Part shown: positions 30,201 through 37,937 of the stretch, piece after piece
Layout of the letters: every line of letters starts with the position of its first letter
Position numbering within the stretch: the stretch's first letter is position 1
Assembly: GCA_003222135.1 (NCBI GenBank)
Contig: QHUM01000042.1
Coordinates: 24,416-88,415 of the forward strand
DNA: 64,000 nucleotides
Source: Gemmatimonadota bacterium
GTDB taxonomy: Bacteria; Gemmatimonadota; Gemmatimonadetes; Gemmatimonadales; GWC2-71-9
Direction: 5' to 3'
Program-made: the position numbers and the translations under genes
The notes under the pieces: generated by a model
What the model was told of the DNA's origin: nothing
Database searches by the model: none
What the model saw: only the letters and a program-made list of their open reading frames with translations

Positions 30201-30884
30201 GGGACGCTCGAGGGGGCGGAGCGTCTCGAGGCGGCCACGCTGGACCACGTCGTGTTCTTGAACCGGGGCGGGAAGTTCGCAGCAGTGCCTTTACCCGCCG
30301 AGGCGCAATTCGCTCCGGCGTTCTATGCCGGCGTGGCGGACTTCGACGGCGACGGGCACGAGGACCTGTTTCTGGCGCAGAACTTCTTCCCCACAGAGAT
30401 CGGGACACCACGCTACGACGCCGGTCGCGGGCTGCTGCTCCTCGGGAAGGGCGACGGCACGCTCGTGCCGGTCCCCGGGGATGTCTCCGGGATCGCCGTG
30501 TACGGTGATCAGCGGGGGGCGGCCTTCGCCGACTACGACGGGGACGGGCGGGTCGACCTCGCGGTATCCCAGAATGGTGCCGAGACGAAGCTGTATCACA
30601 ACGAACATGCCCGGCCCGGCCTGCGGGTGCGTCTGATAGGCCCACGGGGGAACCCCCACGCGATCGGCGCCGTGCTCCGCATCGTGTACGACGGATCGCG
30701 CGGCCCGGCGCGGGAAGTGCATGGTGGGTCGGGCTATTGGTCGCAGAACGGCGCGGTGCAGGTGCTCGGGCTCGAGCAGGGGAAGCGGCCGGCGGCCCTG
30801 TGGGTCCGGTGGCCGGGCGGGAGGGAGAGCGCGGAGCCCCTCGTGGCCGGGCGGCGCGACGTCACCGTGCGCGCGCCCCGTTGA
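27222..30884 (+). CDS. FG-GAP/VCBS repeat lipoprotein with two ASPIC/UnbV domains
   Basis: Large surface lipoprotein, 1,220 residues from TTG 27222, chosen because AAGGAG lies nine bases upstream and the signal LRYLSAALALVSAC then ends in a lipobox. Two homologous halves each begin with Ca-binding FG-GAP/VCBS blades (ALGDVDGDGLPDVYLTSNQG, FADVDGDGDLDLLVS) and each ends in an ASPIC/UnbV domain (about residues 542-625 and 1,131-1,216). A Pro-rich linker (about 628-643) joins the halves. Such CRTAC-like proteins accompany SusCD pairs in several FCB and Acidobacteria genomes. It probably binds or processes a polymer at the cell surface; no enzymatic site is recognised. Confidence 0.88.
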   Translation: MRYLSAALALVSACRGAAPAWHEEAGYRWRELRVARRGGPGFAQLPASRTGIRFTNSVTLDSALWNRHLAQGGGVALGDVDGDGLPDVYLTSNQGSNVLYKNLGDWRFEDVTARAGVALTGRHSTGAVFADVDGDGDLDLLVSTLGGGVALFVNDGHGVFIERTAEAGLASRAGSMTMTLSDVDGDGHLDLYVANYKTRTAMDVYPPQERAFDQVVRPVGKRFEVVPKFQQEYRVVDRPEYGLVSMQQRADPDGFYLNDGKGHFTLVPWTSARFRDETGKPLRAAPEYFALSAKFTDVDGDGAPDLYVCDDFEDPDFLWLNDGNGTFREAPRLALRSTSNSSMAVDFSDVDRDGQVDIFVADMLGRGPRRKTEVPTHTPLPKLVGQIDDRPQWQRNTLLKNRGDGTFAEIAGFAGVEASDWSWDAQFLDVDLDGYEDLLITTGHLWDVMDADTWERARTTFSGPEWRRELAQFPKLALPSVAFRNNGDLTFSEVGRRWGFGADDAISHGMAMADLDGDGALDVVVNRLGSPAAVFRNLASAARVAVRLRGQAPNTAAAGSKIRVLGGPVAVQQKEVVLGGSYLSGSDPLYSFAAGKAQELTIEVDWRRGAHSVIRHVSPNREYEIVEPPATPSVTPSPQPPAPWFRDVSPRLDHRHVDTPYNDWARQPLLPQALSRLGPGITWYDVDDDGAEDLLITSGAGGALAYYRNEQGRFTKVRLHLPLARYDETTVLPLPDGDGGTVLLVGESSYESRTPAEAAAVPSVLAVVPRTGATLPVVPGDVASIGPLALADLDGDGDLDLFVGGRVLPGAYPKPPSSRLFRNDGGRFVRDETNTPLFDRVGLVSAAVFSDVNGDGWPDLILAPEWGSLKLFLNDHGRLRDASAEWGLDRWVGRWNGVTTGDLNGDGRLDIVATSWGRNTRYHVDAAHPLLLYYGNFTGSHRWDMVEAQYDDRLHAVAPLTPLGRLMTALPAVRFRTRTFAAYANATLPEVLGGTLEGAERLEAATLDHVVFLNRGGKFAAVPLPAEAQFAPAFYAGVADFDGDGHEDLFLAQNFFPTEIGTPRYDAGRGLLLLGKGDGTLVPVPGDVSGIAVYGDQRGAAFADYDGDGRVDLAVSQNGAETKLYHNEHARPGLRVRLIGPRGNPHAIGAVLRIVYDGSRGPAREVHGGSGYWSQNGAVQVLGLEQGKRPAALWVRWPGGRESAEPLVAGRRDVTVRAPR

Positions 30885-30922
30885 GCCGGGCCTCTTGCGA
30901 CCCTCTCTATCGCAAGCCACGT

Positions 30923-30951
30923 TTGACCCCCGGTTTCGGCCGTCGTGCAGT
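30923..30951 (+). promoter_or_regulatory. Possible promoter of the second SusCD pair
   Basis: TTGACC (30923-30928), a 17-base spacer and TGCAGT (30946-30951). The -35 is good and the -10 weak. A 7-bp hairpin CTTGCGA/TCGCAAG precedes it at 30893-30915. Nothing else is evident in the 252 bases between the FG-GAP gene and the SusC start. Confidence 0.35.
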
Positions 30952-31136
30952 CCCACTTGGTTCACGGAGGTGAATCATGTGCCACGCCTCGTTCGCTCAT
31001 CGATATCGTCCCTCAACAGCACTCCCACAGCATCGATGTAAGCGGTAAGCGGTCATCGCGGCACACCGACCAAGTCTCCCGCCGGGGGGCTTGGTATTGC
31101 TGGCGTGCAAACCTCTCTTCGGATGAGGACAGACCG

Positions 31137-34100
31137 ATGAACATTTCATCTATTCGGCAGCTGATCGGTGTCGCAGCAGGGGTCGTGCTGCTCGCCGGCG
31201 TCGTGTCGTCGGGAGCCGCTCAGCAGGGCTCGATCGCCGGGCGGGTGACGGATCAAACGTCCCAACAGCCCGTGTCCGGTGCGCAGGTGGTGGTCGAAGG
31301 CTCTGTGCTGCGGGCGCAAACGAATCAGGAGGGGCGTTACCGAATCGAACGGTTGCCGCTGGGGGCGTACCGGGTTCAAGTGCGCCTCATCGGCTACGCC
31401 ACTGCCGTTCGCTCTGTCACGCTGACGGCCGGCGAGACCGCTCAGCTCGACTTCACGCTCACGGCCGCTCCAGTCTCGTTGGAGGGCGTCACCGTCGTTG
31501 CAGCGACCGGTGAGGAGCAGCGTGCCCGCGAGATCCCCAATACCGTTTCGCACATCGACGCCTCAAAGATCAACCAAGAGGCGTTGCCCACGAACCTTGC
31601 GGACCTCCTCAACGCGCGCGCGCCGGGTGTTCAGGTGCTGCCGTCGGGTGGCACGACCGGCACGGGCTCTCGCATCCGGATTCGCGGCGCGACCAGTGTC
31701 TCGCTTTCCAACGAGCCGATCATCGTAGTCGACGGAGTCCGTGTGGAGAACGGGGCGGAATCGAATTCCATCGGCGTTGGTGGCCAGACGCCCTCGCGGC
31801 TCAATGATCTCAACCCCGACGAGATCGAGTCGATCGAGATCGTGAAAGGCCCCGCCGCCACGTCGCTATACGGCACCGATGCGGTGAACGGCGCCATTCA
31901 GATCAGGACCAAGCGGGGCCGGCCGGGGCCGACCAGGTGGACCGGCTACGTGGAGGGAGGCGCCCTCAACGACCACGCCGACTGGCCGGCGAACTTTACC
32001 TCCCGCACCAATACCGGAGCGTCTTGCTCGTTGACGGCCGCCGCCTTGCCGCCCGGGGCGACCGGCGCGTGTGTGATCGACACCGTTCGCAGCTTCAACC
32101 CCCTTAAGGTCTTCAGCCCGTTCCAGACCGGCAGCCGTCAGCAATACGGGCTGAGCGCCTCGGGTGGCAGCGAAGCGACGACATTTTTCTTGTCTGGCGA
32201 TTTCGAACGAGAGAAGGGCGTGTACCATCCGAACGATCTGCGGCGCGTCAGCCTGCGGGCCAACGTCCGCAACCAAGTCAGTCGCTTGCTCGACATTGCG
32301 GTTTCGACGGGCTATGTGTCCAGCAAACTCGGCTTGCCCCAAAACGACAACAATTCAGCGGGCATCGCGTCCAGCGGGCTACTCGGCTGCGCGCAGCTGG
32401 CCTGTCCCATTGACACCGCCAAACACGGGTACGGATTCCTCACGCCGGACCAGGCCTTTAATATCTTCGTGGCCCAGGGCATCGAGCGCTTCACCGGCAG
32501 CCTCAACGCAAATTTCCGGCCGACGAGCTTCCTCAGTATTCGCGCCGTGGCTGGGACGGATGTCACGAACCGCTTTGACCAACAGACCATCCCCCCCGGA
32601 CTCGTTCCGCTGAATCAAAACACGTTGGACGGGAACCGGATCTCGAACCGGACGCAGCTGTTCAACTACACGGCTCAGCTCACCTCCCTGGCGTCGTTCC
32701 GCCTGAGCTCGGAACTCGTGTCGAACACGTCGGTGGGGGTGCAGTACTTCAAGAACGTGTTCGCCCAAACGGCGGCGTCGGGCCGCAAGCTGGCCAAGGG
32801 GTCCACCTCCCTCGCGGGCGTGGTCATTCCCACCGTGAACGAAACCACTAACGAATTCGTCACGATCGGCGAGTACGTGCAGGAGGAAGTGGGGTTGCGT
32901 GACCGCGTCTTTTTTACAGGCGCCCTGCGCAACGATCGCAACTCGGCGTTCGGGAGTTCGTTCGGCACCATCGTGTATCCCAAGGTGGGAGGATCGTGGG
33001 TGATCTCCGACGAACCGTTCTTCCCTCGGTCCGATCTCATGAACTCGGTGCGGTTGCGAGCCGCGTGGGGCAGATCGGGTCGCCAGCCAGGGCCGAATGA
33101 TGCCATCGCGTTCTTCAATCCGGTCGCCGTCGCCGCCAGCGGCGATGTTCCTGGCATCACCGACAGCAGCGTGGGCAACCAGAGCCTCAAGCCGGAGCGG
33201 ACGAGCGAGTGGGAGGCTGGCTTCGACGCCGACCTCTGGCGTCAGCGGGTGCACCTCGAATTCACGTACTACGATAAGTCCTCCAAGGACGCCCTGATTC
33301 GCCGACGCCTCGCGCCGTCGTTGGGGGTGAGTACCGACCAGTTCCTGAACCTCGGCCAGGTCAGCAACAAAGGTGTCGAGATCCAGCTCAGCGCTCAGCC
33401 GGTCAACACACCGCGCTTCTCCTGGAACTTGACCGCGAGTGCATGGGGAAACCGTAACCGGCTGATCGACTTGGGGATCGACCCCGCGACCGGCAAGAAG
33501 ATCAAACCGATCATCTTCGGCTTGGGTGGTGCCTCACAGCGGCACCAGGAAGGCTACCCGCTGGGCGGGTATTGGGATTTCCCGTTCACCTTCAACGACG
33601 CGAACAAGGACGGGCTCATCGCGGCGTCCGAGGTGACGGTCGGACCCGCCCAGGTGTTCCAGGGCACGCCGCTGCCGACCCATGGCGGGACGGTGAGCAC
33701 CGAGGTCAGCTTCCTGCGCCATTTCCGGCTGTACGGTCTCTTCGACGGGCGTTTCGGCAACAAGCTGGACAACAGCACCGAGGAGTTTCGTTGCCTCCTC
33801 GGGATATGCCGAGGCCGGCGCGACCCCAAAGCCTCGCTCGCCGATCAAGCGCGGGCAGTGGCGACAGTGTTCAACGGACTCGAAACCGGCTATTTCGAGG
33901 ACGCGGGGTTCGTCAAGCTCCGGGAAGTGTCGTTGACCTTTTTCGCGCCGGAGACTTGGGCGAGCAGACTCGGCGCGAGCGGGTTGAGCGTGACCCTGAC
34001 CGGGCGGAACCTCGTCACCTGGACGAACTACACCGGGGTTGATCCGGAGTTGAACGACGCCGGGCAGTCCAACTTCAACACGGCAGACTTCCTCACACAG

Positions 34101-34145
34101 CCGCCGGTGCGATACTTCATCGCCCGCGTCAACCTGACCTTCTGA
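31137..34145 (+). CDS. SusC/RagA-family TonB-linked outer-membrane protein (2)
   Basis: TonB-dependent importer, 1,002 residues from ATG 31137. Signal peptide to about residue 28, then a carboxypeptidase-regulatory-like domain (GSIAGRVTDQTSQQPVSGAQ, residues 30-110). The plug (ARAPGVQVLPSGGTTGTGSR, EIVKGPAATSLYGTDAVNGA) and a long barrel ending FIARVNLTF follow. The plug subtype (IRIRGATSVSLSNEPIIVVD) is the more classical RagA type and differs from the other two SusC proteins here. The partner SusD starts 11 bases after its stop. The frame is open upstream to 30945, but no signal peptide would result. Confidence 0.95.
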   Translation: MNISSIRQLIGVAAGVVLLAGVVSSGAAQQGSIAGRVTDQTSQQPVSGAQVVVEGSVLRAQTNQEGRYRIERLPLGAYRVQVRLIGYATAVRSVTLTAGETAQLDFTLTAAPVSLEGVTVVAATGEEQRAREIPNTVSHIDASKINQEALPTNLADLLNARAPGVQVLPSGGTTGTGSRIRIRGATSVSLSNEPIIVVDGVRVENGAESNSIGVGGQTPSRLNDLNPDEIESIEIVKGPAATSLYGTDAVNGAIQIRTKRGRPGPTRWTGYVEGGALNDHADWPANFTSRTNTGASCSLTAAALPPGATGACVIDTVRSFNPLKVFSPFQTGSRQQYGLSASGGSEATTFFLSGDFEREKGVYHPNDLRRVSLRANVRNQVSRLLDIAVSTGYVSSKLGLPQNDNNSAGIASSGLLGCAQLACPIDTAKHGYGFLTPDQAFNIFVAQGIERFTGSLNANFRPTSFLSIRAVAGTDVTNRFDQQTIPPGLVPLNQNTLDGNRISNRTQLFNYTAQLTSLASFRLSSELVSNTSVGVQYFKNVFAQTAASGRKLAKGSTSLAGVVIPTVNETTNEFVTIGEYVQEEVGLRDRVFFTGALRNDRNSAFGSSFGTIVYPKVGGSWVISDEPFFPRSDLMNSVRLRAAWGRSGRQPGPNDAIAFFNPVAVAASGDVPGITDSSVGNQSLKPERTSEWEAGFDADLWRQRVHLEFTYYDKSSKDALIRRRLAPSLGVSTDQFLNLGQVSNKGVEIQLSAQPVNTPRFSWNLTASAWGNRNRLIDLGIDPATGKKIKPIIFGLGGASQRHQEGYPLGGYWDFPFTFNDANKDGLIAASEVTVGPAQVFQGTPLPTHGGTVSTEVSFLRHFRLYGLFDGRFGNKLDNSTEEFRCLLGICRGRRDPKASLADQARAVATVFNGLETGYFEDAGFVKLREVSLTFFAPETWASRLGASGLSVTLTGRNLVTWTNYTGVDPELNDAGQSNFNTADFLTQPPVRYFIARVNLTF

Positions 34146-34156
34146 GCGAGGCGCCC

Positions 34157-35650
34157 ATGCGAACCACGATCCTACAGGGAGCCGACCGGAACGGTGGGAG
34201 CGTCCGCCGCTCCGCACGCCGACTCGCGCTACTCTTGTCGGCGTGCCTCGTCCTTCCTGACGCGGGCTGCAGGGATCCGCTGAACGTCCACAGCCCGGAT
34301 ATCGTCACGCCCGATAACCTGAACGACCCACGTGCCCTGCCGGCCATACGAGCCGGGGCCATCGGAGACTTCACGTTGGCATACAGCGGATCCGGGGCCC
34401 AGGGATCCGGTGGCACCACCGAGGGGATCATCATGACCACCGGTCTGCTCGGTGATGAATGGATCAATTCCGAAACCTTTCCAACGCGAATCGAAGTCGA
34501 CGCCCGCCGCATCCAGGTGAACAACGCCACGATGCAGACGGTGTTCCGCGATCTGAGCCGCGCCCGTCGAGCGGCCGAGTTCGCAGCGGATAAGTATCGT
34601 GCACTGGCCGACACGACGGCTTCGAGCGGGTTCCCGGAGATGTTGGCGCTGGCCGGACTCACGTACGTCTTCTTCGCGGAGAACTACTGTTCGGGCGTCC
34701 CCTTCAGTAGGGCGAGCGAGAGTGGCACGTTCACTTTTGGTCCGGCGCTGACGACCACGCAAATCCTCGACACGGCCATCTCGCGGTTTAACGCCGCGCT
34801 AGCGGCAGCGAGCGCCTTGGACATAACCAAAGGAGTCAGCGCCGGCACCAAAGCGCTCATTACCAACCTGGCAACGGTAGGGAAGGCACGTGCTCAGCTG
34901 GATGAGGACAGCCTCGCGACGGCGGCGGCGACGGTGGCCGCTGTGCCGACGACCTTCGTGTACTTCGCGGAGCACTCAGAGATTACGACGCGCGAAAACA
35001 ACGGTGTCTTCAACGGCAACACGATCTTCAAGCGGTACTCGGTGGCCGATAAAGAGGGAGGCAACGGGCTGCCGTTCCGGTCGGTCGCCGATCCCCGCAC
35101 TCCGTCCCGTCGTCTGCCCGCCGCGAACCGGGGCTTCGACGGAGCAACGCCGCAGTTCGACAACCTGCGCTTCGGCACACGCAGCGCTCCGGTCCCGATC
35201 GCGACGGGTCTTGAAGCGCGTCTCATTGAAGCGGAAGCGGCGTTGCAGGCTGGGGATTTCGCGACGTTCCTGTCCAAGCATAACGCCTTGCGGCAAACAC
35301 CTCCCCCCTACATCGGCACCGACACCGTCGGGCCGGCGATCCAGACGGTCGCACCGTTAGCCACTCTGAGCGCCGCGGATACCGTCGCCGCGGGCAGTGC
35401 GGTCAATCTGCATTTCGCCGAGCGCGCGCGCTGGCTCTGGCTGTCGGCCCATCGTCTCAGCGACTTGCGTCGTCTCGTGCGTCAGTACGGGCGTCTAGCG
35501 GATGCGGTGTTTCCTACGGGGCCGTACTTCAAGGCACAATTCTCAGCCTACGGTACGGACGTGAACTTTCCCATTCCGTTCGACGAGTTCAACAACCCGA
35601 ACTTGAGCGACCTGCCGCCCACCCAGAGCTGCATCGATCGCAACCCGTAG
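34157..35650 (+). CDS. SusD/RagB-like nutrient-binding lipoprotein (2)
   Basis: Outer-membrane lipoprotein partner of the preceding SusC, 497 residues, the usual family length. Lipobox LPDAGC near residue 38 after a long basic N-terminus, then RDPLNVHSPDIVTPDNLNDP. SusD helices include RRAAEFAADKYRAL and AGLTYVFFAENYCSGVPFS, and the closing LWLSAHRLSDLRRLVRQYGR is typical of the C-terminal part. It overlaps nothing and lies directly downstream of SusC in one operon. Confidence 0.93.
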   Translation: MRTTILQGADRNGGSVRRSARRLALLLSACLVLPDAGCRDPLNVHSPDIVTPDNLNDPRALPAIRAGAIGDFTLAYSGSGAQGSGGTTEGIIMTTGLLGDEWINSETFPTRIEVDARRIQVNNATMQTVFRDLSRARRAAEFAADKYRALADTTASSGFPEMLALAGLTYVFFAENYCSGVPFSRASESGTFTFGPALTTTQILDTAISRFNAALAAASALDITKGVSAGTKALITNLATVGKARAQLDEDSLATAAATVAAVPTTFVYFAEHSEITTRENNGVFNGNTIFKRYSVADKEGGNGLPFRSVADPRTPSRRLPAANRGFDGATPQFDNLRFGTRSAPVPIATGLEARLIEAEAALQAGDFATFLSKHNALRQTPPPYIGTDTVGPAIQTVAPLATLSAADTVAAGSAVNLHFAERARWLWLSAHRLSDLRRLVRQYGRLADAVFPTGPYFKAQFSAYGTDVNFPIPFDEFNNPNLSDLPPTQSCIDRNP

Positions 35651-35669
35651 CGCGGCCAAGGAGTCCCAC

Positions 35670-35701
35670 AAAAAGGGGAGAGGTCGGTCCGACCTCTCCC
35701 C
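35670..35701 (-). terminator. Terminator of the plug-only gene at 35729 (minus strand)
   Basis: A 13-base inverted repeat GGGGAGAGGTCGG/CCGACCTCTCCCC is flanked on its left by AAAAA, so read on the minus strand it is a strong hairpin followed by TTTTT. On the plus strand it may also slow readthrough from the SusD gene, though no T-run follows. Confidence 0.8.
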
Positions 35702-35728
35702 CCGCCGTCGGCCTGCACCTGCCGCCGT

Positions 35729-36154
35729 TCAGTCCTGCGAGCCGTCCTTGGTACGAATCTCGATGACACCGCCGCCGGCATTGGTCCCGTAGTAGGTGGT
35801 GCCCTCCGCGCCAGTGAGGATATAGATGCTGAAGATCGTCTCCGCGGGGATCTGCTCGAGCACCTTGAAGTCGGAGACCCGCACGCCATCGAGCATAATG
35901 ATCGGGGAATCTTCGAGCAGAATGCTGCCGCGACCTCGCCGTTCCATGCTGGCGGGGCGGCCGGTCCGACTCTCATGCGTGCTGAACACCGGGGCCGCCC
36001 GTTTGATCACTTCCCAGGCGGTCTTGCCTCCCGACTCCTTGATGCGATCCTCGGTGATGAGGATGCCACCGGTCGGGGTGCGGGTGTTGGCGTGCTGGAC
36101 GCTCGGGCCGCAGGCGAGGCCGGCGAGAAGCAACGAGGCGGCGCGTACCGTCAT
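35729..36154 (-). CDS. Minimal TonB plug-domain lipoprotein without barrel (2)
   Basis: 141 residues from ATG 36154 (Shine-Dalgarno GAGG). The signal peptide ends in a lipobox LAGLAC, so the protein is probably lipidated. The rest is essentially one plug domain: GGILITEDRIKESGGKTAWE, then SPIIMLDGVRVSDFKVLEQI, then YGTNAGGGVIEIRTK. It lacks both the regulatory-like domain and the barrel, making it the smallest of the three plug-only proteins here. It is convergent with the second SusCD pair, 78 bases away. Confidence 0.78.
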   Translation of the reverse strand: MTVRAASLLLAGLACGPSVQHANTRTPTGGILITEDRIKESGGKTAWEVIKRAAPVFSTHESRTGRPASMERRGRGSILLEDSPIIMLDGVRVSDFKVLEQIPAETIFSIYILTGAEGTTYYGTNAGGGVIEIRTKDGSQD

Positions 36155-36249
36155 GTGGGCCTCGATGGTCTAGGAGGACGTACCCCGACTGCGAATTGTT
36201 GCCCGCCCGCAGGCGGGAGTCAAGCCATCGCGCTGGGCTCCGAGGTAGC

Positions 36250-37032
36250 TTGTACACACCTGTGCCACTGCTCTCGTTCATCGTCCTTGCCCAGATAGCG
36301 CTCCCGCCGCCTCGCGGCTACGTCAACGATTTCGCCGGCGTCCTCGACCCCCCGGCGGTGTCGCGCATGGAGGCCGTGATCGCCGAAGTGCGTGCCAAGA
36401 GCCGCGGCGAGATCGCCGTGGTCACGGTCCGGGACATCGGAGACCGCGCGGCGAGCGACCTCGCCCTCCAGATCGGACGCCAGTGGGGCGTGGGCGCCAA
36501 GGGCGCGGCCGGCGATCCGGCGAAGAACCTGGGCGTCGTGGTGCTGCTCGTTCCCTTGAAAAACCACCGCCCCGGTACCGGCCAGGTGTTCATCGCGACG
36601 GGCCGTGGCGCCGAGGGGTTCCTCACCGATGCGCGGGTGGGGCGGATCCGCGACGCGATGACCCCGTACTTGGCGCGCGAGGACTATGGCGCTGGGCTCG
36701 CGCTGGGCGTCGATTTGATCGCGCAGGCGTTCGCGCGCGAATTCGGGTTCACGCTGACCGGGGAGCCGCCGCCTCCGCCGCCCGACGAAACGGGCCAGGT
36801 GCCGATCCCCGTGGGCCTGGTGATCGCGGGCGTAGTGTTCCTGATTCTCGTCACGCGCGGGCGCATCCTCTGGTGGATTCTCGCGCTCGCGCTCAGTAGG
36901 TCCGGTGGCGGGCGGGGTGGTGGCTGGGGAGGTGGGGGCTGGGGCGGGGGCGGGGGCGGCTTCAGCGGCGGATTCGGCGGATTCGGCGGTGGTGGCGGCT
37001 TCTCCGGCGGCGGCGCGGGAGGGAGATTCTAA
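36250..37032 (+). CDS. TPM-domain membrane protein (YgcG-like)
   Basis: 260 residues from TTG 36250, chosen for the GAGG five bases upstream and the signal peptide (PLLSFIVLAQIA) it gives; GTG 36262 is an alternative. The TPM domain spans residues about 22-160, starting at YVNDFAGVLDPPAVSRMEAV and including AAGDPAKNLGVVVLLVP. A Pro-rich linker, one membrane helix (PVGLVIAGVVFLILVT) and a tail made almost entirely of Gly, Ser and Phe follow. TPM proteins often sit next to LemA, as here. The role is not established; some family members have been linked to phosphatase activity or photosystem repair. Confidence 0.85.
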   Translation: MYTPVPLLSFIVLAQIALPPPRGYVNDFAGVLDPPAVSRMEAVIAEVRAKSRGEIAVVTVRDIGDRAASDLALQIGRQWGVGAKGAAGDPAKNLGVVVLLVPLKNHRPGTGQVFIATGRGAEGFLTDARVGRIRDAMTPYLAREDYGAGLALGVDLIAQAFAREFGFTLTGEPPPPPPDETGQVPIPVGLVIAGVVFLILVTRGRILWWILALALSRSGGGRGGGWGGGGWGGGGGGFSGGFGGFGGGGGFSGGGAGGRF

Positions 37033-37034
37033 CG

Positions 37035-37745
37035 ATGGCGACCATGACGGTGGAGCGGTTTGCGGAGTCCGTCGCCGCCGCGTTGGGCGACCGACTCGTC
37101 GCGCTGCTGCTGTACGGCTCGGCCGCCCGCGGCACGCACGTGGCGGGCCGCTCGGACGTGAACACACTGCTCATCTGTGACGCGGTGGACGAAGCCCTGT
37201 TCGCGGGTCTCGAGCCCGCGGTGCGGGACTGGGGGCGCGCCGGTCACCCGGCGCCGCTCATCCTCACGGAGCGGGAGTGGCGCACCTCGGCCGACGCGTT
37301 TCCGATCGAGTACGAGGACATCCGCGAGGCCCATCGGGTGCTCGCGGGCCGCGATCCCTGGCGCGGCGTGACGGTGCAGCGTGAGCACCTGCGCGACCAG
37401 CTCGAGCACGAGCTGATGGGGAAGCTCGTGCGGCTGCGCCAGGCGTACGCCGCGCTGCGGGGTGATCCGAAACAGCTGGCGCGAGTGATCGTAGGGAGCG
37501 CCGCGGGATTCTTCACGATGCTGCGGGCGACGCTGCGCCTGGCCGGCAAGACACCTCCCGTCCCGCCGGATGCGTTGGTCCGGGAGGCCGGGGCGCTGAT
37601 GGGATTCGCGCCGGAGCGACTCGCGGCGCTCGAGGCGCACGCCCGCGGCGAGGGGCAGCTCAAGCTGGCGCCGGGTGATCCGCTCCCGTTGGCCTATCTG
37701 GCGGCGGTGGCGCACACCGCCGAGTTCGTCAATCGACTGGCGTAG
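37035..37745 (+). CDS. Nucleotidyltransferase-fold protein
   Basis: 236 residues starting two bases after the TPM stop, so surely in the same operon. The N-terminal 100 residues carry the NTase motif GSAARGTHVAGRSDVN. The usual GSx10DxD ends in DxN here, so the second metal-binding Asp is replaced by Asn, and catalysis may be weakened or lost. The C-terminal part is helical (REHLRDQLEHELMGKLVRLR). MNT-type toxin-antitoxin pairs have a similar fold, but no HEPN partner is adjacent. Target unknown. Confidence 0.75.
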   Translation: MATMTVERFAESVAAALGDRLVALLLYGSAARGTHVAGRSDVNTLLICDAVDEALFAGLEPAVRDWGRAGHPAPLILTEREWRTSADAFPIEYEDIREAHRVLAGRDPWRGVTVQREHLRDQLEHELMGKLVRLRQAYAALRGDPKQLARVIVGSAAGFFTMLRATLRLAGKTPPVPPDALVREAGALMGFAPERLAALEAHARGEGQLKLAPGDPLPLAYLAAVAHTAEFVNRLA

Positions 37746-37783
37746 CGTGAGGGATCGAGCATAGGTCATCCAGTCTGTTTGTC

Positions 37784-37877
37784 CCCACCCTGAAGGGTGG
37801 GCTCGGCGAAACAGTGTGCTGAAGCACACTCGTGTCCTTTAGGACAGTGCTGTGCCGAGCCCACGCTTTAGCGTGGG
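37784..37877. repeat. Branched four-hairpin palindromic element
   Basis: Four hairpins in 94 bases: CCCACCC-TGAA-GGGTGGG (37784-37801), GTGTGC-TGAA-GCACAC (37814-37829), TGTCC-TTTA-GGACA (37833-37846) and CCCACGC-TTTA-GCGTGGG (37860-37877). The two inner hairpins are enclosed by GCTCGGC/GCCGAGC, giving a cloverleaf-like shape. The outer hairpins resemble imperfect palindromes recognised by IS200/IS605-type and REP-associated transposases. No transposase is in the window. It lies between the nucleotidyltransferase and lemA. Confidence 0.85.
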
Positions 37878-37880
37878 AAT

Positions 37881-37923
37881 CACGAACCGAACGCATTGCA
37901 GGGCACGAACCGAACACATTGCA
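37881..37923 (+). repeat. 20-base tandem direct repeat before lemA
   Basis: Two copies of CACGAACCGAACGCATTGCA (37881-37900 and 37904-37923; the second has A for G at position 13) directly follow the branched element and end 14 bases before the lemA ATG, just ahead of its Shine-Dalgarno sequence. They could be an insertion footprint or regulator binding sites. Confidence 0.8.
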
Positions 37924-37937
37924 TTGAAGGGAGTGAT

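Noticed and set aside
37035..37745. MNT-HEPN toxin-antitoxin pair
   Set aside because: No HEPN-domain gene is adjacent; the neighbours are TPM and LemA.
37784..37877. Complete insertion sequence
   Set aside because: No transposase and only 94 bases; treated as a possible miniature element or structured RNA.
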